Assembly: GCA_004794655.1 (NCBI GenBank)
Contig: SMMW01000148.1
Span: forward strand, 372,001-436,000
Length of the DNA: 64,000 nt
Reading direction: 5' to 3'
Source: Marisa cornuarietis
Lineage: Eukaryota > Mollusca > Gastropoda > Architaenioglossa > Ampullariidae
The position numbers and the translations under genes are program-made. This document shows positions 50,220-62,713 of the stretch, piece after piece (the stretch's first letter is position 1; every line of letters begins with the position of its first letter). The notes under the pieces are model-generated. The model was not told the origin of the DNA. It saw only the letters and a program-made list of their open reading frames with translations, and searched no databases.

Positions 50220-51615
50220 TTACGCTTGTGACGGTGACCCCGTGTCCACGTGACCTTTTCGAAGGATATGGAGATTCGGGTTGCGATGTAGGGTGTACAG
50301 CAGGTGCCACCGGCGGCGAGCCAGGTTACGATGTTTCACCTGTGTTCCTCTCACCTGGTCGTCGGCTGCAGACAATTAAGGACAGATGAGCCTGGTTACC
50401 AACGGACCGAGTAGGGGATGTGTATGTGCAAACAAAAGAGCTAAGTTTCAAATCCACACCCCTTGAAAAAACACCCACGTACTCTAACCTGATGCATAGC
50501 TTCTTACCTAAGATGCAAGAAATTCCAACGGAATTAACATAGTTTCAGCAGTAGCTTTACAGTAAATTTTCTTATGTTTTAACACGCAAGCTTTTTATTA
50601 TTAGGGGAGAACTGTTTAGAAGCTGTTAGTCACGAGAAAAGGGAATCAAATATTGTGTTTGAATAACGTTTCTAAATTTGTTTTTTTTATATAAATTTCT
50701 CAATATTACGAATAAAGCAGAAAGATCATATACTTTATCTTCTGTCGTCAAAGAGACAGCACCATTAGTGAAAATTCCTTGTACCATCAGATACTTCTAC
50801 ACCCCTTTCAACTATGATCTGTAAATTCTCTCACACCATCAGGCATTTCAAAAACCTATAAGGTTTCAGAAACCGATAAATAGATTCAAACCATCAGCAA
50901 CCTGTAGACACTTTCAACTAATCAGATAAATGCTTTCATATCAACGAAGATGTAAGAAGCAAGTAATTAATATCATCAGAGGTATTTTAAACCATGTAAA
51001 AAGTTCTTTATAGCATCAATACTTTGAAAATACCCTACGTTGATATTTTCAGACCACATAAGATATTAAAGTATGTCAGTTTCTGTGTAGATACCCACCG
51101 TAGAACTCCTCCAGCGTCACGTATCTAGTCATAATGCTGTTTGATAGCTCTGCCTGTCGCCTCCTAGCGGCGAGCAGCATCAGTCTCGTGAACACGATGA
51201 CCACCGGATGTGTGTGGGCACAGTCCACCTTCATGAAGCCCACATAGGTGTTGAAACCTGTGGGCGAAAATCAAACACAGGTTAGAAAAAAAAAACAGCA
51301 AACAAGCTCACCTCGTTTTCAGTTGAGGTACTGCGATGACATTTAGGAAACGCCGAGGGAGGAAAGATAATCATCTCCTACTCATAAAACACGGAGACGA
51401 GTGTCGTCTCACATCTCATCGACAAGTCCCGGGACAACTTTGCCATTTTTACGAGGGTCAGAAGAGTGTGTGGTTCACAATTTAAAAAAAAAAGTAAAAC
51501 TAACCCTAAAGTGTTGGGACTTGAAAAGGAGTGTGAATTTAAAACACTTTCTCCTGAAACTAAAACTCAGACATGTTAAGATAAATGTAGCATGTGTATG
51601 TCATATCGTGTTGCG

Positions 51616-51663
<48 letters not shown>

Positions 51664-54600
51664 TGTCTAAGACCTCGAAGTTCTTCACTAGGATAGTCTT
51701 GTCCAGGCGACCCAGGTAGACAAGTCCTAGCACCATGGAGATGAGCATACGCAAAACGCAGGAGACCAATCCAAGGAATAAGAAGTAGAATGTGAAAAAA
51801 TACACGCAATTGAAGAACCACCCCCTGCAAAAAGATAACACGCGCCATTACGCGATGTTGCATCGCAGTGTCACCCCTTAATTTATTTCCATTACAGATC
51901 TGCAAACGAATGTTTCATTTTAAAAGCTTTCTGCAGATTGCAGATAAATTAAATTATATTGTACTTATTATACTATTCGTAAAAACTATTAAAAACCTAT
52001 TTATAGATTAAAAACCTATTTATAGATTAAAAACCTATTTGTAGATTAAAAGCCTATTTGTAGATTAAAAACCCAAACCTGTGTGACTACTGTGGACATG
52101 AAGGATTTAAACGACTTCGTTGCTGCCTTTTCTTACTGACCACACACGCGTTCACACACTTTTGCGCCGACACATTACACATACGCACCTATTGTCGAGT
52201 GCAAGCTGCGCCCCTCTGTCTTGCAGGAAGAAGAATGCCGACAGCAGCCATATTGCTATGTTAATAACAGCAAATGTCAGCAGGTAGGGCCTGGAAAAGA
52301 TACGCCACCAACTAACGACTTCTAAGTACAGGTAAACAAAAATTTTCCAGAGTTACAGGAGGTGTGTCTTTATGTCATGTTCTGCTGTTCTTTGATATTT
52401 TTACTATTCATGTGTGTACATGGATGAGAAGGACAAGATGGGTTTTAAAAAAAAATAGAAGTAGTAATATATGATTTGGTGTGCCTGTCTTTCTACTACC
52501 TGCATTTTGTGCATGTAGTTTGCTGTATTAAGTATAGACGTCAAACACATAAGCCTTTTGCTATGGTTCATTGATCAAAAATAGTAAGTTCTGGTCGAAA
52601 CAGGACAGTTCACAGTACAGGCTTTAATTAAGCAAAAATGACATCCGACTCTTGCAGAAACATACCAGGTCCAGTTAAAAAATTCTTCGATGAGGTTTAG
52701 ATTGTAGAACTTTATTAGGAATCCCATCAAAAAGCAAACCAAGAAGAAAACAAGCCACTGGATTATAAAAGCTGAAACAAAGAAGATGATGTAAGAAAAA
52801 TTTATTTAGTTTAACTAATCATCTGATAATGTAACTGAGACTCGCTGACTAAGAAAAGAGTAAATGGTTGAATGTATGGATGCATTTATCTCTAGAAAGT
52901 CACTGTACCCTAAGTACTAACTCAAAATTACCATTACCTTATTTCATTTATTAGTCATTCGGCAAAAGGACCTCGAAATTCTTGTTAAGAATAAGCGGGA
53001 ATGCGAACAAAAAAACTATGCATTTTCGGTCCCAATAAGAACACTGCAAAGTAGTGTAGGGATTTTTCATGTTATTTTCATGACCATTCGCCAAAAAATG
53101 TCACACACATACAACGTGGTAGCTATATCTGCTTTATATTTGTGTGTGTGTGTGTGTGTGTGTGGGGGCTCCTTGTCTTGGTCTCTACTTTCCCTACTAT
53201 TTGTACTGCTGTGATTATGTGCAAATCTGCTGAAAAAGAAATCGTTGATGTACTGGTGTACTAATGATCTTTTATCTCACCCCATATCATATAAGCAGCT
53301 TGGAATCCCCCGTACTTGATATAGTTCACCTGAAACCATTCATATTTATATATAAGATTTAGATACATGCATTGTCATCACATACAAGCATCGATAAAAT
53401 TCTGCATTCATGCATGATAACGTGCAGCATGACCAGAAAGTAAGAAGGCTGATTTAATAATTACCGAGTCCACGGGAAAAATTATTATCTATACAACTCA
53501 CCTATTTTTGAAGTGTTTATCAAAAAATAATGATTGCTCAAGTATTGTACTCAGCCCGGGATGCTGTTATAATTCTTAGATTTTCCGATCTGTATCTTTA
53601 GTGGAACACTACTCTCATTATTTTTCCAACTTAAACCTCGCAGGTCTAATTACAGTTAGTCTACTATCGTACATGAATCTACACTTATCTGGTTGACATG
53701 ACTGATGACAGGTACACTGTCATGTGATAACTTTAAGTGAAAATCGCCCGCATACACGTCTAGCCCGAAAATAAATAAGTAATTTTTAAAATTATTTTTG
53801 GCAATAAGATATAAAAGTCGTTATATGCCGCACTTACACAATCTTTGACAGGGCTACTTTCTTTACTTTGATGAATGCTGACATGGTTTCCTTTATACAT
53901 TTCAAGGGCATGAGTTCTGCAAGAAAAAAGAAGAGAAAGACCACAAGACTATAAGGTGTTTTTGTCTGTTCTCGAATAAAGGTTTACCTGTTAAAAACAC
54001 CATTAATGTCAGTATCTTTTATGGTCAATTGTGCCAAGAAAAAAATAAAGCATTTAAATAGCGCATTTCCCTGCCAGCAGCAAGCACCATTCACTTTGAC
54101 ATAAATAATAATAATAATAATAAAGCTGGTCTTAAAGTTTCAAAAAGTTAATTGCTCCGGTTGTGTTGCTAGGTGATGAAGGTCAACATTATTAGCATAG
54201 GTGAGGTCAGCAGCTTAACTATGGCATAAAATCTTCCAGAAGTTAAAAGAGTTCTGCTTTTAACAATAGATGGAAGTTATTATAACTGTATTATTATGTT
54301 ATTATGCTCTTAACTGATGTTACACATTGACACTTAACATAAGAATCTCACCGCAATCTCAAATATAACATACACACAAGAACATTTTCAGGCACTCAGT
54401 GAAGAGGAACCGATGTGAGATGTCGCCCTTATCTTTTACCTGATGCTCTTGACTGTTGTTACTACTACTGTTAATACTACGATGACATCCCACACCCCAA
54501 ACCTCACCTGTAGCTGGTCAACAGGCCGCAGGCAGAGAACAGGAACAACATCAAAGCTGTCGTTGTAGCCAATATCACACTCACTGCACAAGCAAATGAT

Positions 54601-57600
54601 GGTCACTGATTGTCACACAGAGTGAATGCTGGCATAGTACAGCGTGTGGAGTATATACAAAAATATTAGTCATCTTATCTGGGTTCTATCACATCTTGAA
54701 GCTTTATGAGTTGTAGAGACGGGCAGATGATTTTACACATCGTCAGAAGTAATTCCACAGAGAGTGCAATGTGATGCTGTGTTCAAACAATCACAGTCTT
54801 AGAGTTCAGTATATATACATATATATCGGTGCTGATTTCACAGTAAGTCCAGTGGTATCAAACGGAAATCAAGGTATACAATCTACACTTCCTAGCATCC
54901 CAGCTGCATTTATCAAGAAGCATTTTTATCGTATCTATTCTTTTTTAATACTTTGGTATTATTCTTACCACGAAAAATTTCGATTGCTTGCAATGTAGGT
55001 TCCAGAAGTGGGTTGAGAATGTCTTCTTCTATTGTGAGGCATTCTTTCAATTTCCTTAGCAGCTGTATCAATATCACCGTCATTTGGTATGCAATCTGCT
55101 CAGGACAAACCCCAAAAAATGTCAGCAAAACATTTTAAACGATGTTAACAGCAGATCATTTCACAACACTGAGACCAGTCTCTCATGTAAAAATAGTGAA
55201 ATCTACAAAACAAATCATCTGATACATGCTGTCATTTCACGAATCTCTACATCTTTAGTGAACAGGCTGGGGGCTGCCGAGACAAGATCTTTTACTTATT
55301 GTACTCTTACCTTGAAGATGTGCCCTTGTGTCATGTATAACTGAAAACCATCAGCCTACATAGCGGAGGAGATAATAATGGACATTAATAGATTGTTATA
55401 AACATAGAAAATAATGTCTCCAAATATCTTATTTTTTAAAAGGAGTTTAAAGAACAGGACATACTTCCCTAAATGAGTATATTTTCTGGTATTACTCACA
55501 GTATAAATCACCACAGCAGTTACCAGCAGAACAGACAAGAGCCTCGACGGGTATTGATAGCCTGAGTAAAATAAGACAAAATTAAATAAATAAATATTAT
55601 TTAAAAAGTAAACTTAAAACTTAAAATTATTCAGCCATTTTAAAAGCATAAAATATGGGACTTTTATTCAACAAATGCTAGAGAAACGTGACTTATAACA
55701 GATTTCTAAAAATGGAAGTTGTGACAGTTTTGTAGGTCGGTCGGACTATTTTCATTGTGTGCATGAGCGTAGTATTTGATAAAGAATATATCTGTCATTG
55801 CTGTGACTCGATGTCAGAATTATGGCTCACAAAAATATTTTGACAGTATACTTACATTGAATAAAATCTGTAATTTCTGTAAACAAATAGATGGTAGGTA
55901 TCTATGATCATATTTACCTCGCTTTCTCTTGTAAATATATTTATGAATCAGCCGTATGAACGTTGCTTTTATCATCTCCTTTCTTCCCACTGGAACTCTG
56001 CAAATGTTGGATCATCTGACAGGAATGGTTGATAATCTTTCTGTGGCTTTGAACTTAGCAAGCGTTTGAAATCTTACTAACAGAAATCTAATAATGAATT
56101 GCATAAGCTGAACGACAAGAACCAGTTACACAGCTTCAATGGACATGTCATTTCACATGATGTGGCCCAAATAGATTTCGGAAGATGTGATAAGGGGTGG
56201 TATGATGGTGCGGGAGAAAGCTTGATAGAAAGACGGGGACAAAAAACAGATCTTCTCTTTTGTTGTCATTTAGTTTGCTTCTTGTCATCTAAGACATCGC
56301 ATTTGTGATACGATATCCCAGCCTGTCCATAGTGTTAACATTAGAGTTGGGGCACGAAACACACGTGACTGGTTTGTAACGGCACTTCTGTTGATAACAG
56401 AGTGGTTTAATATATATAATGAACAAGAGTGGTCCAAAAATTATTCCCCGTTGAACTCCTCATGAAAGAATAGATTGATATGATTAAACGTTATTTATAA
56501 CAAATGACTGATACCAGTTAGTTCCAAACCATCATAGAACAGTTTTGTAGAGGGAATCAAGACCGATGCTGTGATAAACGATCTCGATATGCTGCCAACA
56601 GCAGCTTGTTCAAAGAATATTGCATATATTTAATATATAAATGTACTACTAGATTTTAGACGTCTAAACAGAGTCGCTAAAATGTGTTTGTACATACCTA
56701 TCCCATCTTCACTTTCACCTCTCACATCTCTCTCTCTCTCTCGTAGAAGTCATAAGGTGATTCCTACCTCACTGTTTTGGACACTGGCTTAGAGAGGATT
56801 CCTCTGACATAGCTTCCGTCATACGATTTCCAAATTTTGTCCAGGGTATCCAAGCTCTCAGAGGGATCATTAGTCCACTCAAACCAAGGGCGACGATCGT
56901 GGACAAAACGAACAAAGCGGAGTGGGAGGGAGATGCTCAGATACAGCAGGCACAGAATGGGAGGTAAATTGCGGAAAACAAGAAGCACTCTGCCTTCCTG
57001 TAGTCAAAGAAGACTTTGATAAAAACTTAACTTGCGGATTTGTTTTTAACTCAGTCGTGATAAAATATTTGCAGAGCAAGAGCTTTGCTGCTGACCGTCA
57101 AGGTGGATTTACGATTATTGAAAGTTTTCATCTCAGAAACTATCTACTGTTATAGCGAAGGAACTGTAGAATAAAATCTTTATAGGGGTAGTTAGATACC
57201 TTGATGCTTATTTCATATGTGGATCCAGGATAGAGTTTTACTTCACATTTAAATAAATACTAGGAAGAAATGAAATACGAATAGAAAGCATGATAGTGGA
57301 CATCTCACTCACAAAGTTAGTTTCGCACTCCGCAAGTCGAAAGAGTTCTATGGCCGTCAGCATCCACACGTACAAGGCCCCCAGCCCATAGCCGAAGATG
57401 GATCCCATGGTGAAACTCACAAAGACTGGCAGGAAGGTCATTCCGTACAGGAACGTGGCAAACATGTTCAGAAACGCTTTGGAAAGAAAAGATGTTATCG
57501 TTTTACAATACAGTCTCAAATCTCTCAAGCCATTAAAAACCTTATCACAAATTTCAAAATTATCTATTTACTGATACGGTTATTAATAAAAGAAAGTTAA

Positions 57601-58635
57601 TTATAAAATATTTTTAGAGTAACCATCACACTCTTACATTTTATGTATTAATAAAAAATTTCGAGACCGAAGGAAAAAAATGTTTACCCTTTTTACCGCA
57701 TTTCAGCTAAACGTGTTTTTAAACATATTTTTTTTACTTATTTTATTTTTAGTATTAATGTTTTAAAGTATTAGAAATAAACACAACTGAACAGCGGTCA
57801 TATTTCTGCGTCTTACATTTGGCAGCTCTGTGGCCGTTGTATTCGATGATGCTGTCGTTGTTGATGACAATCATATGCACCACGTGTGCAGCAGCTCCAA
57901 ATGCGCATGCGTAGGATACTTTAGAGTGACGTGTCAGGGGGTTCATGGCGCTGGAAAGGAAGACATTTTTAGTTTGATGTTAGGTAAGATATTAATCATA
58001 TTGATTATGGCATTAGCTGGAGTAGACACACAGCACTACCGGCAAGTAAGACATTGCACCACAGTCTTCGTCATGTGGACAGGTTTAAGGACTGAGCAGA
58101 CTGCACGAGCACATCACTCTGGTAAGAAGAATTAATTCACCCCTCGAACTAGCAAAATGAAAAAAAACTGTTTTGGTAATTTTAATAAAAAGGCGTGGTT
58201 CGCAACGAGTATGAAAATGCTATGTTGACAATCTTGACACTTAGCAATTGTTTTATTGGCTGGTTTTTTTTAGGAAGGGGGAGGGGAGAAATCAGATACA
58301 CCTGGCAATGTATATTGAAATGTGTCAAGGCCAAACGTATGACTACCATGAGTACTTTCCGCCTTGGCTACTGCAACTCTCTCCATTATGCTTCTTGTGA
58401 TGCATGCATCTCTCACTTACAAAAAATGTTGAACAGCCCACCAGACTCATACTGCAGAAATATTCAACCACCTGTCTTCTCTACTCTCTGCAGTACAAAG
58501 AAACCGTTTTGGCGAGTCGATTATTCGCGGAAGACTTTTCTCCATATCTTTTCATATTCACGCCCTATCTTTCTTTCCTGCTGTGTGTTTATCGCACTTC
58601 GAGGACACGAGCGTTGGGCGAGGTTCCTTTCAACC

Positions 58636-58702
<67 letters not shown>

Positions 58703-59436
58703 CTCCATACTGTGTGTAGCTGTCACTGAGACACCCAGGAGCCTTTTACATGCAAACAGATGGACCTTTCCTTCTGTCGCTGCTCTAGTTAGTCCTCATA
58801 TTTCTGAGACAAACAACAGTATGGGTACGATATGCGAATCAAATAGCTTGAAAAATGTTTTTGCAGAATTGCATTTCAGCCTATTCATTTTGTTTAGCAT
58901 ATCAATGATCCCTCGTTTAGCTTTTATCACTATATCACTTGCAGCATTATTTACACTACGAGGGAACGTGAGCTGGGTTTAGACCTTCGTGAGACAAGTT
59001 AATTTTACCCTGCTGATCACCACCCTACTGAATTCCTTTTACCCTACTGAGATAGATAGATAGATACCATTGAGAGTTTACTTGTTCTGTGCTAGCGTGG
59101 AGTGAGCTTTACTTACTACACAACACCAGGTCGGCCACTCAGAATCGAAGGTAAAACACTTCTCCTTTTCTTCGTGAGACCAAACAGTAGGGTTATGGCC
59201 ATCTAAACGTACACAAAACAGCTGTTAACATCAATACGAAGTAGTTGTTAATATCAGTACTAAACATCTTTTAAAAATAAGCATTTTAATTTCCAGTTTC
59301 TATTACGGGCTGCATCAGTAGCATTCTATTGCCTTTATATTGACAAGTCCACAGTAAAAATCATAGTTCAGGAAACGTTTATATGCTATTGATAATATAT
59401 GTATACAGTACACCCTCCTCATAAAACGTTTGTTGT

Positions 59437-59485
<49 letters not shown>

Positions 59486-60878
59486 ATAAATAGTCAAATA
59501 AAAGATGCACATGTAATTAATTTTTTATTTCCCTGTGTAACTTAGAGAATGAACTAAGGCATTCACTCACGGCTGGTATCAAATTGAAGAGATAAAAATT
59601 CCTGTTGTTGACTTTGTCGGTACATCTGTGAACAGGTGTATTGCAAATAATTGGCCCATGCAACCATTTTGTTTATGTAATAAAGGAAAATGTGAAAAAT
59701 ATTATAGCATGCTCTTAAAGCGTTATTATGATCCAACACATTCTTTATTAATAGTAACATGTTCTTGTAGAAATGGTGAGCTCTCGAGCTCTACCACTGT
59801 ACTATTGCCTCATGAATGAGAATGAAAAAGGTAAAGTAAAACTGATCACAGTTCTTATTAAGTTCTTGCTTTCATACTCACCTGCTCTTAAATTGTTGGT
59901 AAATTTTCCGCATTATCTGGTTATAGTTACACAAGAAACGCATTAATTCTTTACCATGATCTTAAGTGTAGGAAAACATAACGAGAGTGAGCACTGGGTC
60001 TGAACGAATAATAATAATAATGTGAGAATTTATACAGCACAATATTTTAACCAGAGGTGGACTCATTGCGCTGAACAAGATCACGAAATAGTCACAAAGA
60101 TGTAGAAGGAAGAACAATGCGAAGACTCACTGCGTTCCGGCAGTAAAGGGAGATCACTGCAACGACTCTAGAGAATAAAGGTTGGTGCTATCAGGAGAAT
60201 ACTGAGAAGATATTGAGTAATCTTGATTATATGAATAAATATTATCATGTAGAAACTGCAAAAGGGAGATCGTCAAATAAGTTTATTCACTGCAACTCAA
60301 GGTCGCTGCCGAAGCGAGTGAAGGATGGCGGAGTGGAATCCAGCGAATAGATCCAAACAATTTGCAATTCAAAATAACATTATATACAGTCCAGCTGTAA
60401 ACCAGAAGAGGAAGAAAATGCAGCAGAAGCACATGTGAACATGAAGGTCCAACACTTTTACCCAAATCGAAGCACGACCACAAAACATAAACAAAATCAA
60501 GGAGAACCGATCGCCTCAGCCTTTTAGGCAAAGGGACAGAACTCTGTAGACTAAAACACTCACCAAACGTTTTGTAAGTCTTTATGGTGTTCCACTTCGT
60601 TAACCTATGTTATGCAGCCTCTAAGTTTAACTTGTGTAATAATGACCAACTTACATGACATGGGTTAACTAAAAGCTTTTTGCAGTGCTATACCTTAAAG
60701 TTTTAAACAGTAAGTCTAGTGCGAAAATGTAATCTACTTACTCATTTGTGGTATCACTTAAATTCAAGAATTCACAATTGTGTAGTTGATTGAAGAAGTT
60801 GACAAAGTTAGACAAAGCTGTAAAGTTTACTAGATTTTCCATGTGGTCGTAATGTTGTTCCAGCTCAGAATAAGTCCA
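50220..60878 (-). CDS. STRA6-like retinoid-uptake receptor, 18 exons placed (661 aa), initiator exon not found
   Basis: Multipass membrane protein aligning end to end with vertebrate STRA6 (human about 667 aa), which takes retinol from retinol-binding protein. Exons in transcript order: 60878-60742, 59625-59571, 59202-59117, 57950-57817, 57476-57313, 56997-56768, 55997-55918, 55561-55500, 55340-55311, 55095-54969, 54583-54508, 53916-53838, 53329-53281, 52771-52666, 52290-52189, 51824-51661, 51257-51099, 50365-50220. They sum to 1986 nt with phase kept throughout. Features: two N-glycosylation sequons (NFT, NLS) in the first exon, a first membrane segment FYLFNLIPAMAITLLFGL followed by TKKRRS, and SGRPG as in human. 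Further hydrophobic segments follow, then GFNTYVGFMKVDCAHTHPV and a basic C-terminal helix ARRRWHLLYTLHRNP, which matches the human tail implicated in calmodulin binding. The true start is either in an unseen upstream exon or at the in-frame ATG 60842-60840. It could equally be closer to the STRA6L/RBPR2 branch. Ligand use is inferred from family only. Confidence 0.85.
51613..51660. repeat. (GC)n-(AC)n microsatellite forming a 5' splice site
   Basis: On the minus strand this is (GT)n followed by (GC)n, starting at the first intron base after STRA6-like exon 51824-51661. Confidence 0.95.
51988..52074. repeat. Tandem repeat, 19-bp unit, about 4.5 copies
   Basis: Unit ATTAAAAACCTATTTATAG with few changes, in an intron of the first STRA6-like gene. 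Confidence 0.85.
54036..54125 (-). mobile_element. Short retrotransposon-like tail
   Basis: TTTAAATAGCGCATTTCC followed at a short distance by (ATA)n. It resembles the other LINE or SINE tails and lies in an intron of the first STRA6-like gene. Confidence 0.35.
56310..56600 (-). pseudogene. LINE reverse transcriptase fragment in a STRA6-like intron
   Basis: The minus strand reads GVQRGIIFGPLLFIIYIKPL at 56461-56402, a clear match to the GVPQGSxLGPLLFxxYIND block of non-LTR reverse transcriptases. Upstream minus-strand frames give KLFYDGLELTGISH-like sequence. Stops and frame changes show decay. Confidence 0.75.
58330..58630 (+). pseudogene. LINE reverse transcriptase C-terminal fragment
   Basis: FRLGYCNSLHYASCDACISH followed by LQKMLNSPP resembles the SRLDYCNSLLxG...LQKVQNxAA block of CR1/L2 LINEs. 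It is on the plus strand, antisense to the STRA6-like gene, and decayed. It ends at a long (TG)n tract. Confidence 0.6.
58639..58700. repeat. (TG)n microsatellite, about 31 units
   Basis: Pure dinucleotide run in an intron of the first STRA6-like gene. Confidence 0.95.
59438..59485. repeat. (GAT)n microsatellite, about 16 units
   Basis: Pure trinucleotide run in an intron of the first STRA6-like gene, between exons 59625-59571 and 59202-59117. Confidence 0.95.
60004..60540 (-). mobile_element. Probable LINE or SINE tail and flank
   Basis: (AATAAT)n followed by GTGAGAATTTATACAGCACA and an A-rich purine stretch, the same layout as the tails at 14575 and 29348. No coding block is recognisable. 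Confidence 0.35.
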
Positions 60879-62011
60879 CTGAAAACATTCCACAGTCGGT
60901 AGCGATAGAGGCAGTGACTCAAGACAGCGCTGGCTGATAACCTATTTCTGTTGGGAAAACTACCCCCTAAAACCTCTCATGAATGAAATTCTATGCCTGT
61001 GAACGAACAAACATCTTCATGCCCACCAAGCAAATGTGCATATGACTTATTTGGGTGAGCAAGACAAGTAGAGGGCATGTTGCCCTATGAAACTCCACGA
61101 TGTGGTTGCAAGACTTTCCACGAACACGTGGAGGGGTGAGCATTTGTTGAAACTTCCTACTTTCTGCTTTAGTTGAATTTTCTGTAAAAAAAAGTGGTTA
61201 TCAGCTTCACACTACAACCACAGGGATAGTCAAAGAGACATCGTGTGTTGCTAATGTTTAGCTTCAGGGAAAAAATGTTTGCACGTCTTTTTACTGATAA
61301 TTCCTAGGTCACCAAGGGTTATCTCTTTCTTAGAATCCCATTGTGCGTTTCTCTAATATTTGCACGCGAGCGTTCACAGCTGCTTTAACGGGTTTTGGTT
61401 TTGTTCAACCACAATATATGAACCTGGCTGCTGACTAATCATTCTCACACTTTAAAGAGGCTAAAGAGTTTTCATTACAACTGGCTCACTATACCTCCGT
61501 CTCTCCAGCTCCCAGTTAACTTGCAATAAATAGTTTTATTGACTCGGTTATAATTGTTCCCTTTACTGTCTGCTCATACATTCTTCAACTCGTCTTAATT
61601 GATCAAAGATATTAAGATAAATAGAAAGAGCTCAAAATTTACAGACAAATATTACAGATGTGTGCGCTTAGCAGACCTGTTTACTGCAACCTGCCCTCTT
61701 CAGACATGATTTATGCTCAGTGCAGTTTGTGTAGAGTTCACAAGATTATTTCGTCGAACGCCTTCTAGGGGCAGGTACAGACATATATGTCAGGCCTGAG
61801 AAACAGTTTTTTTGCTGTACAACTCTACAGAGCAGGTTAGAACTTCATACTGAGTACATCTCCTTGAGTATGTATGCAGTTGTTTGTAGTGAATGTGTGG
61901 ATAGGAATTTATGCCCGCGCATGCGTGCGTGTTTGGATATGTTTATTCATGCAATTAGTGGTGAAACTGAGCTGTGTGGGGGAAATGTGTGATGTCTGCT
62001 AGTCCATGGGG

Positions 62012-62061
<50 letters not shown>

Positions 62062-62486
62062 TTTGTAGTATAGGTTTTCAGTAAAACAGCAATGCATTGA
62101 GTGCTGACTGTACGTGGATGTATGATGGTGGTTCTTCAGAATCACTCGATTCCATCATTAAGACACTCCTACAATGTCACTGCAATGTGACATGGCTGAT
62201 AAATCCTTAAGAGATAACAAAAACAACCACTTCAAGTGTTTTTAGGTGTCAGGAAGAGTGATGCCGAGGGACGCATACAAAATATTTGAAAGATAAATAT
62301 TAAATAAAATAAGTTATGTCATTTTGAGAGTAAATGGCCTAGAAAACGAACAATCCAAACGTGCCAAACGATTCTGTTCTGATCCACGCGAGTACGGAGC
62401 TTGTGTAGTACAAATAAAAACAAGAACCAGTAAGAACGCCCTTACATTACATAAGCAAAACACAAGCAGACTATGATGAAAAACGG
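60879..62486. other. Region between the tandem STRA6-like genes
   Basis: Should hold the first exon and promoter of the first STRA6-like gene, but no exon with a start codon and matching donor was found. A (GT)n tract lies at 62013-62059. Confidence 0.4.
62013..62059. repeat. (GT)n microsatellite
   Basis: Pure dinucleotide run between the two STRA6-like genes. Confidence 0.95.
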
Positions 62487-62492
62487 TTTAAT
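62487..62492 (-). other. Poly(A) signal variant of the second STRA6-like gene
   Basis: The minus strand reads ATTAAA about 220 nt after the stop codon at 62714-62716. The spacing is similar to that of the signal in the upstream-copied paralogue. Confidence 0.4.
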
Positions 62493-62713
62493 ATTTTTAA
62501 CAAAAATGAAACTAAGAAGAACAAAAAAACAACAACGAGAACCTTGACACACACGCAGTTTCCATGTCTTCTCCACTAAATTCAAATCAATGGACTTTCC
62601 ACATTGCACTTCTTTGAATAGTAATATTTTTTTTTCAAATGATGCTCATTTTCACCGTAGTGTGAACAAGAGCAGACGACACAGCTGACAGTGAGTTCAT
62701 TTCCACGAGGCCA

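Noticed and set aside
58195..58982. Long plus-strand frames of 174 and 192 codons
   Set aside because: They run through a LINE fragment and a (TG)n tract encoding Cys-Val repeats, and are antisense to a STRA6-like intron.
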